Assembly (NCBI RefSeq): GCF_020422885.1
Contig: NZ_CP084622.1
Coordinates: 4,731,001 to 4,795,000, forward strand
Length of the DNA: 64,000 nucleotides
Reading direction: 5' to 3'
Source: Mesobacillus sp. S13
GTDB lineage: Bacteria; Bacillota; Bacilli; Bacillales; Cytobacillaceae
The stretch's first letter is position 1. Each line of letters begins with the position of its first letter. Below the pieces are notes generated by a model. That model worked only from the letters and a program-made list of their open reading frames with translations. It did not search any database and had not been told where the DNA came from. This document shows positions 25,599-35,546 of this stretch, in pieces. The translations under genes were made by a program, and so were the position numbers.

Positions 25599-26605
25599 GT
25601 ATTATCGTTACAGGTGCAGCTGGATTTATAGGGTTTCATCTGTCAAAACAACTATTAGCACTGGGGTATCACGTGATTGGTATTGATAATCTGAATGAAT
25701 ATTATGATGCCGCTCTGAAAAAGGATAGGTTAAAACTGTTAGAAACAAACGCTAATTTTACTTTTCACAAAATGGATTTGGCAAATCAAGAAGAAGTACA
25801 TTCCCTCTTCAAAAAGCATTCAATCAATATCGTGATCCATTTAGCTGCTCAAGCAGGAGTACGATATAGTCTAACCCACCCACACTCATATGTTCATTCG
25901 AACCTGCTGGGATTTTTGAATATTTTAGAGGGGTGCAGGCAATTTCCGGTAGAGCACTTGATTTACGCCTCTTCCAGCTCTGTATATGGGGCAAATACCA
26001 AAACCCCCTTCTCTGAGAAAGATCCAGTCGACCACCCGGTAAGCTTGTATGCTGCCTCTAAAAAGGCAAATGAATTAATGGCGCATACGTATAGCCATCT
26101 ATACGATATTCCCACCACAGGATTGAGGTTCTTTACAGTATACGGCCCATGGGGGAGACCTGACATGGCCTATTATTCATTTACTAGAGATATCATTCAA
26201 GGCAACCCAATAAACGTATTCAATCATGGTGACATGAGCAGGGACTTTACTTTTATTGACGATATCGTTGACGGAATCGTCAAACTGCTCCATCGTCCGC
26301 CTAAGCGCCAGGATGAATGGAATCGCAAGAAGCCAGAGCCAAATTCCAGCTATGCGCCTTACAAACTCTATAATATCGGTAACAATAACCCCGTAAAACT
26401 CCTGGATTTCATTCAAACTCTAGAAGAAAAAATCGGCAAAAAAGCAAAGAAGGTATTTTTACCAATGCAGCCAGGTGATGTGAAAGTCACTTATGCGGAT
26501 ATAACTGACCTTCAAAGGGATGCAGGCTTCTCTCCTTCTACAGCGCTAGATAAAGGGCTAGAATCCTTTGTTGATTGGTATAAAGAGTATCATCTAAAAG
26601 AATGA
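25595..26605 (+). CDS. NAD-dependent UDP-sugar epimerase (UDP-glucuronate 4-epimerase-like)
   Basis: This 336-residue short-chain dehydrogenase/epimerase has the NAD motif TGAAGFIGFHLSKQLL at the N-terminus, then HLAAQAGVRYSLTHPHSYV near residue 90. The active site is SSSSVYGANTKTPF with Tyr-x3-Lys in YAASKKANELMAHTYSHLY near 150. RFFTVYGPWGRPDMAYYSFTRDI is strongly reminiscent of UDP-glucuronate 4-epimerases (CapI/LspL type), which make UDP-galacturonate, rather than GalE. It is the last gene of the three-gene operon and is followed by a terminator. Confidence 0.88.
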   Translation: MSIIVTGAAGFIGFHLSKQLLALGYHVIGIDNLNEYYDAALKKDRLKLLETNANFTFHKMDLANQEEVHSLFKKHSINIVIHLAAQAGVRYSLTHPHSYVHSNLLGFLNILEGCRQFPVEHLIYASSSSVYGANTKTPFSEKDPVDHPVSLYAASKKANELMAHTYSHLYDIPTTGLRFFTVYGPWGRPDMAYYSFTRDIIQGNPINVFNHGDMSRDFTFIDDIVDGIVKLLHRPPKRQDEWNRKKPEPNSSYAPYKLYNIGNNNPVKLLDFIQTLEEKIGKKAKKVFLPMQPGDVKVTYADITDLQRDAGFSPSTALDKGLESFVDWYKEYHLKE

Positions 26606-26687
26606 TTGTTAATGGCATAAACAGCACCTAGCTATAGGCTATGGACCAATTTTAGAAGAAAACTGAAATGGCCGAATAAAATACAAC

Positions 26688-26716
26688 AAAAACCGCATTC
26701 AGTGGATGCGGTTTTT
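26688..26716. terminator. Bidirectional terminator
   Basis: An 11-bp stem (AAAAACCGCAT with ATGCGGTTTTT, loop TCAGTGG) lies between the epimerase and the convergent reductase gene. Confidence 0.85.
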
Positions 26717-26722
26717 GTCATG

Positions 26723-27682
26723 CTATATATCCAATACCAGGTCCCCCTTCCCCCGCGAAACGCAGATTAGGATTGCCCGATTTGAACGCTGCTGGTCTTC
26801 TGTCAGGAATGAATCGTAGTGATCAATCTCCCCTTCAGCTACCTTCACTTCACATGTACCGCAGCCTCCTACTCTACAGGAATACGGGACATCAATGCCA
26901 TTTTGGTGAAGGACATCCAGCAGTGATTGCTCTGTGGGCACTATGAGGTGCTTGCCACTCTTCTTCAAGGTAATTCCAAACGGGACTGAATCCTTCTTCA
27001 CGGGTGGTGCGAATCGTTCATAATGAACATTGAACGCAGGATAGCCAAAGCTTTTGGCTGCATTCGTGAATTCCTGTATCATTTTTTCAGGCCCGCAAAA
27101 ATAGACATGTGTACCGATTCGGTGATTTTTAAGAAGGTTGATTGTTAACCGTTTAGGATTCTCTCCTTCTGAAAAATAAAAATGGCAATGTTCAGGATAG
27201 TTCTCGTTCAAGTAATCATAAAAGGCGCACTGCTCCTTTGATTTTGCCGCGTAATGCAGTTCAAAGGATTGATCTTTTTCAGCAAGATCCGCCATCATCG
27301 ATAAAAAGGGCGTAATTCCAATACCAGCTGCATAAAAAACATGATGCTTAGCCTGGAAACTCAAAGCAAAATGATTTTTCGGGTAGCTGATTTTTAACAC
27401 ATCTCCTTCGGTAACTCGATGATGCCAGTAATCGGAGCCGCCAGTTGAAGGTTTTGCCAGCCGTATTGCAATTTCGATCAAGCCGGGTTCTGACAGGTTA
27501 AAAACTGAATACGACCTTTCCAATGCTCCTGCTTCCTTCGGCAAATAAGTGGTAATATGAGATCCCCCGCTGAATGGCGGCAGCTTTGATCCATTCAGTT
27601 CCTGCAGAGTGAATCTTTTAATTGTCGCTGTTTCTTGTTTAATTGATTTTATCCGTACGTCCAAGGTAGATTTACGATGCAA
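26723..27682 (-). CDS. PDR/VanB-type flavin reductase with 2Fe-2S domain
   Basis: The 319-residue protein starts at TTG 27682 behind AGGAGG. Domains: FAD/FMN barrel (RSYSVFNLSE near residue 55), NAD(P)-binding domain (FYAAGIGITPFLSMM near 115 and VYFCGPEKMI near 195) and a C-terminal plant-type ferredoxin with cysteines in PYSCRVGGCGTCEVKVAEG near 270 plus a final AILICVSRG. It passes electrons from NAD(P)H to an oxygenase. The upstream partners are the DmmA-like protein and the heme N-demethylase, so it is the reductase of that system. It is the last gene of the operon. Confidence 0.88.
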   Translation of the reverse strand: MHRKSTLDVRIKSIKQETATIKRFTLQELNGSKLPPFSGGSHITTYLPKEAGALERSYSVFNLSEPGLIEIAIRLAKPSTGGSDYWHHRVTEGDVLKISYPKNHFALSFQAKHHVFYAAGIGITPFLSMMADLAEKDQSFELHYAAKSKEQCAFYDYLNENYPEHCHFYFSEGENPKRLTINLLKNHRIGTHVYFCGPEKMIQEFTNAAKSFGYPAFNVHYERFAPPVKKDSVPFGITLKKSGKHLIVPTEQSLLDVLHQNGIDVPYSCRVGGCGTCEVKVAEGEIDHYDSFLTEDQQRSNRAILICVSRGKGDLVLDI

Positions 27683-27700
27683 TCGATGGCTCCTCCTATT

Positions 27701-28159
27701 CTATTGGATTGTGACATACCCCAAATAGGCATCCAAACGGCGTGAATAATGATCTGACACTTCAAGCTCCAGTCCGCAGTGTGCACACGTGATATATGAT
27801 TGAACATCTACTTCACTTTCACCGTGACAAGTACAACAGACCAGTTTTTTCTTAGCTGTCCCAGTAGGGAGCGAATGCAAGTCATGTTCGGAAAAGCCTA
27901 TCTTCAATGCTTTATTTTGTATCCTTTTTAAAAAATCCGCTGCACCCGAAATGTACAGATATACCCCCATTTTCTGCTGACTGAGCCATTCATCCACAAA
28001 GCTTTCTTCACTCACATCTTGAAAAATATGAAAATCAAACGGCACATTCTCATCTATGGCCTGGGTAACGAGAATATATAAAGACCTGGCACCTTTTGAA
28101 TCTGCGCAAAACAGAAACTTTCTCTTGCCTTCCATCAATGTTAAATAATCCTGATTCAT
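27701..28159 (-). CDS. DmmA-like subunit of a dimethylamine monooxygenase-type system
   Basis: The 152-residue protein has a C-terminal zinc-ribbon or small metal-binding domain (LVCCTCHGESEVDVQSYITCAHCGLELEVSDHYSRRLDAYLGY, four or more cysteines) that is characteristic of the DmmA C-terminal domain. The N-terminal part (FLFCADSKGARSLYILVTQ) is an alpha/beta domain. It overlaps the heme demethylase gene by 4 bp and is followed by the flavin reductase, the arrangement seen in dimethylamine monooxygenase-type operons. The family name comes from memory of those operons; the true substrate may be another N-methylated amine. Confidence 0.75.
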   Translation of the reverse strand: MNQDYLTLMEGKRKFLFCADSKGARSLYILVTQAIDENVPFDFHIFQDVSEESFVDEWLSQQKMGVYLYISGAADFLKRIQNKALKIGFSEHDLHSLPTGTAKKKLVCCTCHGESEVDVQSYITCAHCGLELEVSDHYSRRLDAYLGYVTIQ

Positions 28160-29106
28160 CTCTTTTTTAATTCCCCCTCCAGATATTCCAGGACAACATC
28201 ACGATAAAGAGAGATCCCCTTATAGTCAGCGATGAATTCCGGAAGTTCTTTTAGGATTGCCGAAAACTGCTCCAGCCATGGCGTATGCTGAACGAACTCT
28301 TCAAGCGGAAGCAAATGGGTATGGATCGTAAATAAAATTCCATTGCTTTTTGGAAGACGGAATAATTTTTGAACTTCTACTCGGAAATGAACCATCTCGC
28401 CAGCATTTTCTTTGGTCACCTTTTTTCGGCTCTGTCCCCAATCTGCAAAGGTTTCGAGCGATGTATCCAAGGTGTTTCCTGCCATCAATGACCAGTTTTT
28501 CCTCCACCAGGGACTTCCTGCCTCGATTCTCATTAAAAACTGGAGGATGCGTTCATCAAGAGATTCGGACTTGAAACGGGGAATGGGTGTATGAATTTCT
28601 TTGAATGACATACCAGCATCAAAATACAAGGACCAATTGGCTGGAAAGCAGAGCTGGCCCGCATCCAGGAATAAATCCCCGTCCCGCTGCATCATCAGGA
28701 TCAAGTCTTCCTGGACATGCCTTCCTACAAAATCAAGAGGCTCCTCTTCCAGTGTCGTCGAATCCCCAAATGTGAAGGAGTATTTCTCATCGGTATGAAG
28801 GTTAGTGAAGATCCACTTATCATCGTTGGTAACAAGCTTGAATTTTCCGGGATCATACTCGGCCAAATCGTGCAAGATCAAATCCAATGCTTCCCACTGG
28901 GCTTTCATGGTATGAGGCTCTGAATGATAACATCTTTCTGGGTGCTTATTCAGCAGCTTTCTTTTCAGATTCATTTCCTCTATATAAGTTTCCGTCACTT
29001 CGATGGCAATTGGTGGATTTAATGGAATGGCATTGTTAGAATATCTATATACATCATGTTCACCAAACGGATAAGGAAATGAACGGATATCCTCAGCGGA
29101 GACCAT
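28156..29106 (-). CDS. Heme-dependent oxidative N-demethylase family protein (DUF3445)
   Basis: This 316-residue protein shows the DUF3445 pattern: FPYPFGEHDVYRYSNN at the N-terminus, FVGRHVQEDLILMMQRDGDLFLDAGQLCFPANWSL in the middle, and FRVEVQKLFRLPKSNGILFTIHTHLLPLEEF near the C-terminus. Family members bind heme through the central region and oxidise secondary or tertiary methylamines to formaldehyde and the demethylated amine, with electrons from a 2Fe-2S flavin reductase. It is the first of three coupled genes. This is an unusual module for a Bacillus-like genome. No methylamine transporter is nearby. Confidence 0.82.
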   Translation of the reverse strand: MVSAEDIRSFPYPFGEHDVYRYSNNAIPLNPPIAIEVTETYIEEMNLKRKLLNKHPERCYHSEPHTMKAQWEALDLILHDLAEYDPGKFKLVTNDDKWIFTNLHTDEKYSFTFGDSTTLEEEPLDFVGRHVQEDLILMMQRDGDLFLDAGQLCFPANWSLYFDAGMSFKEIHTPIPRFKSESLDERILQFLMRIEAGSPWWRKNWSLMAGNTLDTSLETFADWGQSRKKVTKENAGEMVHFRVEVQKLFRLPKSNGILFTIHTHLLPLEEFVQHTPWLEQFSAILKELPEFIADYKGISLYRDVVLEYLEGELKKR

Positions 29107-29413
29107 CCAACCCCTCCTTTTCTGAATTTTTCATCTACTTAATACTATACAGAAGTTTGCTGAGGAATTCATTACTAGCGGGAAAGTTGGACAAGCTTAT
29201 ATAGGGCAAGTAGGAAACGTCGGTATAATTGTGTCTTTTTCCTGAAATAATGATGAAGTATGCAAAGCCGGAGTTTTATCACTTGACACTTAATTGGTTT
29301 TATATAATAATCGTTACTGTATTAGAATTATTCTAGTTTACCGAATAGTTAACTGAACTTATCAGTGAAACTATTTCAAAAAATAATTCAACCATTCAAG
29401 GAGGAAATTAATC
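29107..29413 (+). other. ahpCF upstream region
   Basis: AT-rich region of 300 bp between the divergent demethylase operon and ahpC. It holds a PerR-like box (annotated separately) and promoter-like elements: TTGACA at 29283 and TATAAT at 29303, but their spacing of 14 bp is too short to call a promoter with confidence. Confidence 0.5.
29322..29336. promoter_or_regulatory. PerR-type operator upstream of ahpC
   Basis: TTAGAATTATTCTAG is a near-perfect 7-1-7 inverted repeat and fits the Fur/PerR box pattern TTATAATNATTATAA at most positions. It lies about 80 bp before ahpC. Peroxide-responsive repression by PerR of ahpCF is well established in Bacillus; its operation here is inferred. Confidence 0.65.
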
Positions 29414-29977
29414 ATGGCATTAATCGGCACTCAAGTTCTACCATTCACAGCAAACGCATTCCACAACGGAGAATTCATCACTGTTTCTGAAGAAAACCTA
29501 AAAGGCAAATGGAGCGTAGTTGTATTCTACCCAGCTGACTTCACATTCGTATGCCCAACTGAACTTGAAGACATGCAAAACGAATATGCTACATTAAAAG
29601 AAATGGGAGCTGAAGTATACTCTGTATCAACTGATACTCACTTCACTCACAAAGCATGGCATGATCACTCAGAAGCTATCGGCAAAATCGAGTACATCAT
29701 GATCGGCGACCCTTCACAGAAGATCTCTCGTAACTTTGATGTATTGAACGAAGAAGATGGTCTTGCAGAGCGCGGAACTTTCATCATCGATCCAGACGGC
29801 GTTATCCAAACTGTTGAAATCAACGCAGGCGGAATCGGCCGTGACGCTAGCCAGGTAGTAAGCAAGCTAAAAGCTGCACAATATGTACGCAACAACCCAG
29901 GCGAAGTTTGCCCTGCTAAATGGAAAGAAGGCGGCGAAACTCTTAAGCCAAGCCTTGATCTTGTAGGAAAGATTTAA
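29414..29977 (+). CDS. ahpC: Alkyl hydroperoxide reductase subunit C (peroxiredoxin)
   Basis: The 187-residue 2-Cys peroxiredoxin has its peroxidatic Cys47 in [12 protein letters not shown] and its resolving Cys166 in PGEVCPAKW. The active-site Thr (T in PTE) and [10 protein letters not shown] context are intact. It reduces hydrogen peroxide, alkyl hydroperoxides and peroxynitrite in the cytoplasm and is recycled by AhpF, whose gene follows by 13 bp. The start follows AAGGAGGAAATTAATC. The gene has a codon use typical of highly expressed genes. It is probably under PerR control. Confidence 0.97.
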   Translation: MALIGTQVLPFTANAFHNGEFITVSEENLKGKWSVVVFYPADFTFVCPTELEDMQNEYATLKEMGAEVYSVSTDTHFTHKAWHDHSEAIGKIEYIMIGDPSQKISRNFDVLNEEDGLAERGTFIIDPDGVIQTVEINAGGIGRDASQVVSKLKAAQYVRNNPGEVCPAKWKEGGETLKPSLDLVGKI

Positions 29978-29990
29978 GGGGTACACTCCC

Positions 29991-31520
29991 ATGTTATTAG
30001 ATGCAGAAATTAAAGCACAATTAGCCCAATATCTTCAAATGATGGAGGGCGATGTGCTGCTTAAAGTTAGCGCAGGATCGGATGATGTATCACGAGACAT
30101 GCTGGCTTTAGTCGATGAATTGGCAACAATGTCATCCCACATCAAAGTGGAGCATGCAGAACTCGAAAGAACACCTAGCTTCAGTGTCAACCGCCCTGGC
30201 GAAGACACTGGCGTGACTTTCGCCGGCATTCCTTTAGGACATGAATTCACTTCATTAGTACTGGCTCTATTACAGGTTAGCGGAAGAGCTCCTAAGGTAG
30301 ACCAGAAAGTCATCGATCAGGTAAAAGCGATCAAAGACGAATATCGTTTTGAAACTTATGTCAGCCTGAGCTGCCATAACTGCCCTGATGTGGTGCAGGC
30401 CTTGAACCTGATGAGCATTTTAAACCCTGGCATTTCCCATGTCATGATCGATGGCGCAGCTTTCAAGGAAGAAGTTGAAAGCAAGCAGGTCATGGCCGTG
30501 CCTACGGTATTCTTGAATGGTGAAACATTCGGAAGCGGACGTATGTCCCTTGAAGAAATCCTTGCAAAAATGGGTTCAGGCCCTGATGCAACTGAATTGA
30601 ACGATAAAGAGCCTTATGATGTCCTTGTTGTCGGCGGCGGACCAGCTGGTTCCAGTGCGGCCATCTATGCAGCACGTAAAGGAATCCGTACAGGGATTGT
30701 TGCAGAACGCTTCGGCGGACAGGTTATGGATACTTTAGGCATTGAGAACTTCATCAGCGTGAAGCATACTGAAGGTCCAAAGCTTGTTGCAAGTCTTGAG
30801 GAGCATGTTAAAGAGTACGGTGTTGATATCATGAACTTGCAGCGTGCTAAACGCCTGTCTAAGAAAGACCTCGTTGAAGTTGAACTTGAAAATGGTGCAG
30901 TCCTTAAGAGTAAAACTGTCATCATTTCAACTGGTGCCCGCTGGCGTAATGTCAACGTACCAGGAGAAGCTGAGTTCAAGAACAAAGGGGTTGCCTACTG
31001 CCCTCACTGTGATGGACCATTGTTCGAAGGTAAAGATGTTGCGGTAATCGGCGGAGGAAACTCCGGTGTTGAAGCAGCAATCGACCTTGCGGGTATTGTA
31101 AAGCACGTAACAGTCATCGAGTTCAACCCAGAGCTTAAAGCTGATGCTGTTTTACAAGAACGCTTGAACAGCCTTCCAAATGTTACAGTCGTGTCGAACG
31201 CTCAAACAACTGAGATTACCGGAACAGATAAAGTGAACGGTATTTCCTATGTTGACCGCACAACTGGAGAAGAACATCATGTAGAGTTACAAGGTGTATT
31301 CGTCCAGATCGGCCTTGTACCGAACACAGAATGGCTCGGAGACACGCTTGAACGCACTCGCTTCGGTGAGATTGTCGTAAACAAGCACGGTGCCACTGAC
31401 CTTCCTGGCGTCTTCGCTGCAGGCGACTGCACAGACAGTGCATACAAACAAATCATCATTTCAATGGGATCAGGTGCAACCGCAGCATTAGGTGCATTTG
31501 ATTACATGATTCGAAATTAA
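29991..31520 (+). CDS. ahpF: Alkyl hydroperoxide reductase subunit F
   Basis: The 509-residue flavoprotein has an N-terminal double thioredoxin-like domain with the CxxC of [12 protein letters not shown] near residue 129. This is followed by a thioredoxin-reductase-like core: FAD motif [21 protein letters not shown] near 210, the redox CxxC of [13 protein letters not shown] near 340, NAD motif [19 protein letters not shown] near 358, and the FAD-closing [11 protein letters not shown]. It transfers electrons from NADH to AhpC. Length and domain order match the family. It is cotranscribed with ahpC and ends at a strong terminator. Confidence 0.97.
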   Translation: MLLDAEIKAQLAQYLQMMEGDVLLKVSAGSDDVSRDMLALVDELATMSSHIKVEHAELERTPSFSVNRPGEDTGVTFAGIPLGHEFTSLVLALLQVSGRAPKVDQKVIDQVKAIKDEYRFETYVSLSCHNCPDVVQALNLMSILNPGISHVMIDGAAFKEEVESKQVMAVPTVFLNGETFGSGRMSLEEILAKMGSGPDATELNDKEPYDVLVVGGGPAGSSAAIYAARKGIRTGIVAERFGGQVMDTLGIENFISVKHTEGPKLVASLEEHVKEYGVDIMNLQRAKRLSKKDLVEVELENGAVLKSKTVIISTGARWRNVNVPGEAEFKNKGVAYCPHCDGPLFEGKDVAVIGGGNSGVEAAIDLAGIVKHVTVIEFNPELKADAVLQERLNSLPNVTVVSNAQTTEITGTDKVNGISYVDRTTGEEHHVELQGVFVQIGLVPNTEWLGDTLERTRFGEIVVNKHGATDLPGVFAAGDCTDSAYKQIIISMGSGATAALGAFDYMIRN

Positions 31521-31532
31521 TTTATGCAAAAG

Positions 31533-31577
31533 AAGCTGACTTAAAAGGTCGTTGAATGACGCCTTTTGAGTCAGCTT
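31533..31577 (+). terminator. Intrinsic terminator of ahpCF
   Basis: A long stem (AAGCTGACTTAAAAGG with its near-complement ending AGTCAGCTT) is followed by a T-run, just past the ahpF stop. Confidence 0.85.
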
Positions 31578-31714
31578 TTTATTTTTTATATACTTATACC
31601 TTGGGAATTATTGAAGCTGCGTTCTACAGAATTACATATATTTAATAAGTGGATTAATAGAAGGATCTGGGAGAAAAACTAAGGGTAGCTATTTGGTTAA
31701 AGGATGTGACTTTA

Positions 31715-32419
31715 ATGGAATTTTTCCAAAGCCAGGATTCGCTTACTGCTATTCAGTGGGTGCTGCGGGCTATTATTGGGTTTTTCTTTTTATTAATTGT
31801 AACCAGAGCTCTTGGACAACGTGCCATCTCCCAATTAAGACCCCTGGATTTTGCCATTGCTCTAGTAATCGGGAACATTATTGCCCATCCCCTATCAGAC
31901 GAGCATCTAGGGTTGAAAGGCTCTATTATCACAACTACTGTCTTATTGGCTTTATATCTTGGCGGAATCTATATGATACTCAAATTCCCCTGGTTTAGAA
32001 GGATACTCAACCATGCACCAATCACCATTGTTGAAAATGGAGAAATACTTAACAAAGGATTAAAAAAAGCAAGGATCTCCATTGATGTATTATTGGAAGA
32101 GCTGCGAGAAAGAAAAATAGAAGATGTGAAAAAAGTAGCCCTGGCGATTTGGGAGGCTGACGGGAAATTATCCGTCTTTTTAGATCCAAAATATGAACCA
32201 CTGACTCCCTCCTCAATTCAAATGGCTGCAGAACCATTCAATTTTCCAAGGACGATCATTAAAGAAGGGAAAATAAATTACGAAGTATTAAAACAAGTTC
32301 ACAAGGACGAAGGTTGGATTGTTTCAAATTTAGAAAATATTTATCAGACAGAGATTAAAGATGTTCTGCTTGCTACCCTTGATAATAAAGACATCCTTAA
32401 AGTATTTTTATATAAATAA
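31715..32419 (+). CDS. DUF421 membrane protein, YetF/YrbG-like
   Basis: The protein has 234 residues from ATG 31715 (AAAGGA 10 nt upstream); a GTG at 31706 is an alternative. Three membrane segments fill residues 10-95, including RALGQRAISQLRPLDFAIALVIGNII, a hallmark of DUF421 (YetF N-terminal). A cytoplasmic domain follows, with ITIVENGEILNKGLKKARIS and VLLEELRERKIEDVKKVALAIWEADGKLSVF. Such proteins are common in spore formers and of uncertain function. It is a single gene with a terminator. Confidence 0.88.
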   Translation: MEFFQSQDSLTAIQWVLRAIIGFFFLLIVTRALGQRAISQLRPLDFAIALVIGNIIAHPLSDEHLGLKGSIITTTVLLALYLGGIYMILKFPWFRRILNHAPITIVENGEILNKGLKKARISIDVLLEELRERKIEDVKKVALAIWEADGKLSVFLDPKYEPLTPSSIQMAAEPFNFPRTIIKEGKINYEVLKQVHKDEGWIVSNLENIYQTEIKDVLLATLDNKDILKVFLYK

Positions 32420-32458
32420 TCAACTATTCCCACCCAACAGCGAAGTATAGAGTAAAAA

Positions 32459-32489
32459 ACAACCTTCAATCCAGGGGATTGAAGGTTGT
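32459..32489. terminator. Bidirectional terminator
   Basis: A 14-bp perfect stem (ACAACCTTCAATCC with its complement) separates the DUF421 gene from the convergent mqo. Confidence 0.85.
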
Positions 32490-32493
32490 AGCT

Positions 32494-33996
32494 CTATCTG
32501 CTGAGGACCTTTACTTTTTCATTTAAACCCAGCATTTTAGCTGTTGAATCGTGGATTTCATGGAACAAATCCGGATTGTCGACTAAAGACACTCCATACG
32601 AAGGTACCATTTCTTTAATTTTATCCTTCCATTCGAACATTCTCTCTGGGAAGCACTTTTCCAGTACTTCCAGCATGACGTTTACCGCAGTAGATGCTCC
32701 TGGAGATGCCCCTAGCAATGCGGCCACTGAGCCATCAGAGGAGCTTACAACCTCTGTACCAAACTGTAGTGTCCCTTTGCCGGATTCCGTGTCTTTGATG
32801 ACCTGGACACGCTGCCCTGCGACTACCATACTCCAATCCTCGCTTTTCGCATTAGGGATAAACTCACGCAGTTCTTCCATCCGCTTTTCATGCGATAGCA
32901 TAACCTGCTCGATCAGGTATTTAGTCAGGGCCATTTCCTTCATTCCTGCCGCTAACATCGTAATGACGTTATTCGGCTTTACTGAACCAATTAAATCTAA
33001 ATTCGAGCCTGTTTTCAGGAACTTCGGTGTGAAGCCCGCAAACGGTCCAAACAGCAAGGACTTTTTATTATCAATGAATCGTGTATCCAGGTGCGGAACA
33101 GACATTGGAGGAGCCCCTACCTTGGCTTTACCGTAAACTTTCGCATGGTGCTGCTCTACCACTTCCGGATTGTTGCATACCATGAATAGTCCGCTTACTG
33201 GGAATCCGCCAATTTGTTTTGATTCGGGAATCCCTGTTTTTTGCAGCAATGGCAGACTGCCGCCCCCACCGCCAATAAAAATGAATTTCGCGAAATGGGA
33301 CTCTGTCCTGCCGCTATCAAGATTTTTTACCTTGACTTCCCATGTGCCATCGCTAGCACGTTTGATATCTTTCACACTATGTCTATAGTTAATCTGGACG
33401 TTTTTACTCTCCAGATGTTCAAATAGCATCCTTGTTAAAGCTCCAAAGTTAACATCCGTGCCTGAATCTATTTTGGTTGCAGCAATCGGCTCAGTTGAAG
33501 TACGTCCCTCCATGACTAAAGGAATCCACTCCTTCAGCTTTGCTGGATCTTCCGAATACTCCATCCCTTGAAACATAGGAATACTTGAAAGCGCTTTAAA
33601 ACGATTTTTCAAAAACTCTACATTCTTTTCCCCTTCCACTAGACTCATATGAGGCAGCGGCCTGATAAAATCTTCGGGATTGCGAATCAAGTTGCTTTTT
33701 ACAAGATGTGCCCAAAACTGTCTTGAAATTTGAAACTGTTCATTTACGTTAATAGCTTTGCTAATATCTATTGATCCGTCAGGTTTTTCAGGTGTGTAGT
33801 TAAGTTCACACAATGCGGCATGGCCGGTACCTGCGTTATTCCACTCGTTAGAGCTTTCCTCGCCTGCTGAAGCGAGTTTTTCGAACACTTTGATTTCCCA
33901 CTCTGGTGCTAACTCTTTCAGTAAGGATCCCAACGTCGCACTCATGACTCCGGCACCAATTAAGATAACGTCTGTTGCTTTCTGTACGTTGCTCAT
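32494..33996 (-). CDS. mqo: Malate:quinone oxidoreductase
   Basis: This 500-residue FAD enzyme is peripheral to the membrane. I chose ATG 33996, which has AAGGAAGGATATA upstream; the in-frame GTG at 34071 would add 25 residues with no ribosome site. FAD-binding motif: [23 protein letters not shown] at the N-terminus; the C-terminus carries [25 protein letters not shown], typical of Mqo. Other signatures are [21 protein letters not shown] and the [25 protein letters not shown] block. It oxidises malate to oxaloacetate and reduces quinone, in parallel with NAD-malate dehydrogenase. It is monocistronic. Confidence 0.95.
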   Translation of the reverse strand: MSNVQKATDVILIGAGVMSATLGSLLKELAPEWEIKVFEKLASAGEESSNEWNNAGTGHAALCELNYTPEKPDGSIDISKAINVNEQFQISRQFWAHLVKSNLIRNPEDFIRPLPHMSLVEGEKNVEFLKNRFKALSSIPMFQGMEYSEDPAKLKEWIPLVMEGRTSTEPIAATKIDSGTDVNFGALTRMLFEHLESKNVQINYRHSVKDIKRASDGTWEVKVKNLDSGRTESHFAKFIFIGGGGGSLPLLQKTGIPESKQIGGFPVSGLFMVCNNPEVVEQHHAKVYGKAKVGAPPMSVPHLDTRFIDNKKSLLFGPFAGFTPKFLKTGSNLDLIGSVKPNNVITMLAAGMKEMALTKYLIEQVMLSHEKRMEELREFIPNAKSEDWSMVVAGQRVQVIKDTESGKGTLQFGTEVVSSSDGSVAALLGASPGASTAVNVMLEVLEKCFPERMFEWKDKIKEMVPSYGVSLVDNPDLFHEIHDSTAKMLGLNEKVKVLSR

Positions 33997-34267
33997 TATA
34001 TCCTTCCTTGTCCCATATATTTGAGTAGTCACGACAATTTTTGCTTTCGAGCCTACCTTTGTTAAAACCATAACATAATCTATTATAATGATTTACGGAT
34101 TAAAAATCCTACTATTTACTGATAATTATAAACTATTTTACCACTGTAAAAAAGAGAGAAGCCCTTCCATCATTCTGAAAATCCAAAAATAATGCCTTAA
34201 TCCATAAAAAAATAAGATTAAGACATTGGCCTAACAGATCTCTGATTTTATCTTTTTAAATAAACAA

Positions 34268-35362
34268 CTAATGATGACAAATGCTGCTTACCCTATTCCT
34301 GCCCGATTGCTTTGCCACATAAAGACACTTATCTGCCTTTTTAACAATTTCTTCAGGATCATGGACCGTTTCTGGATAAGTAGCCACCCCGATTGAAACT
34401 GTAATGTTAATTTGTTGTTTTTCATCAATAGGAAAAGAATGTTGGGACACAGATTCTCGAATCCTCTCGGCAATCTCCATGGCTTGATGATTCGGACAGT
34501 CAGGTAAGATTACAGAGAATTCTTCTCCTCCATTTCTTGAAACAATATCAAAAGACCTGGTGTTATTTTTTAGGACCTGGCCTAGTTCGATCAGTATTTT
34601 ATCTCCAGCCGGATGGCCGTATGTATCATTCACTTTTTTAAAATAATCAATATCCAATGTAAGGAGTGAGAGCTTTTCTCCTTTTTCCTTCGCATTTTTC
34701 ACAAACATGTTAAAGATATAATCAAATTGACGTACATTGTTTAATCCCGTTAAGTAATCGATTGATGCTTCTTCCTTGTATCTTTCTAATAAAAAATGAG
34801 ACTTTCTTTGGAAATTAACAAAAAAAACACTTACGAATCCACCAAGATATGCGATTCCCCAATAAGATGGCACCAAAATCTTCAATACACCAAAATCTCT
34901 GACTAGAATAGTTATAATCACTGTAAAAACGAGATTGGTGGCAAGAATCATTAATGAACTTTTCTTATTCAGGTTCACATTCTTGTTCAATAATCGGCTA
35001 ATGATAAAATAAAACAGCATGATCAAAATCATTAAAACCATTGCACCATATGCAGATAGAGTAACACCATATAGAAATCTGCCAACAATGATGATCACCC
35101 CACAAAGCAAAGCCGGCCGAATCCCAATAAACAAAGTGAGCAGCATGACTGGAATAAACCTTAAGTCTACAATTGTCTCACTTGTTACCTGAATGGAATA
35201 ATACATAAGGATCATTCCTAATGAACCACCTGCAACTCCATCAAATAAATCCGCAATATACCATTTCTTTTTTTCTACTTTCAATTTCCACCTTAATTGG
35301 ACATAAACAAAGAGCAGAGCAATCAAGATACATAAATTAACTAATAAATGATCGATGAGCAA
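34268..35362 (-). CDS. Membrane diguanylate cyclase (5TM-LYT/GGDEF)
   Basis: About 364 residues. I prefer TTG 35362, which has AGGAG 8 nt upstream, over GTG 35371, which lies on top of that site. Five to six TMs in the first 190 residues include IRPALLCGVIIIVGRFLYG, resembling the 5TM receptor-LYT sensor also seen in the KinB-like kinase of this window. The GGDEF domain has SIDYLTGLNNVRQFD, DIDYFKKVNDTYGHPAGD and signature NGGEEF. It should be an active diguanylate cyclase (GGEEF). It is a single gene; the signal is unknown. Confidence 0.88.
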   Translation of the reverse strand: MLIDHLLVNLCILIALLFVYVQLRWKLKVEKKKWYIADLFDGVAGGSLGMILMYYSIQVTSETIVDLRFIPVMLLTLFIGIRPALLCGVIIIVGRFLYGVTLSAYGAMVLMILIMLFYFIISRLLNKNVNLNKKSSLMILATNLVFTVIITILVRDFGVLKILVPSYWGIAYLGGFVSVFFVNFQRKSHFLLERYKEEASIDYLTGLNNVRQFDYIFNMFVKNAKEKGEKLSLLTLDIDYFKKVNDTYGHPAGDKILIELGQVLKNNTRSFDIVSRNGGEEFSVILPDCPNHQAMEIAERIRESVSQHSFPIDEKQQINITVSIGVATYPETVHDPEEIVKKADKCLYVAKQSGRNRVSSICHH

Positions 35363-35497
35363 GCAATACACTCCTAGTACTTTAGTCCCTTTAGTATATC
35401 AATACCGATTATTTTCTTCCAATCTTTGTATGATTGCATATATGATTTTCCATAATTTCAAAAAAATTTTATGCTAGTGCCATATAAAATTTGTAAC

Positions 35498-35535
35498 AAC
35501 AAAGGCTTCAGGTATTTGTACCTGAAGCCTTTGTT
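35498..35535 (-). terminator. Intrinsic terminator of the YciI-family gene
   Basis: A 17-bp perfect stem (AACAAAGGCTTCAGGTA with its complement, loop TTTG) follows the stop codon of the YciI gene on the minus strand. T-richness on both sides would allow bidirectional use. Confidence 0.85.
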
Positions 35536-35546
35536 ATCTAAATCTA

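Noticed and set aside
29283..29308. SigA promoter for ahpC with TTGACA and TATAAT
   Set aside because: The spacing of 14 bp is too short for a SigA promoter; another start probably overlaps the PerR-like box.
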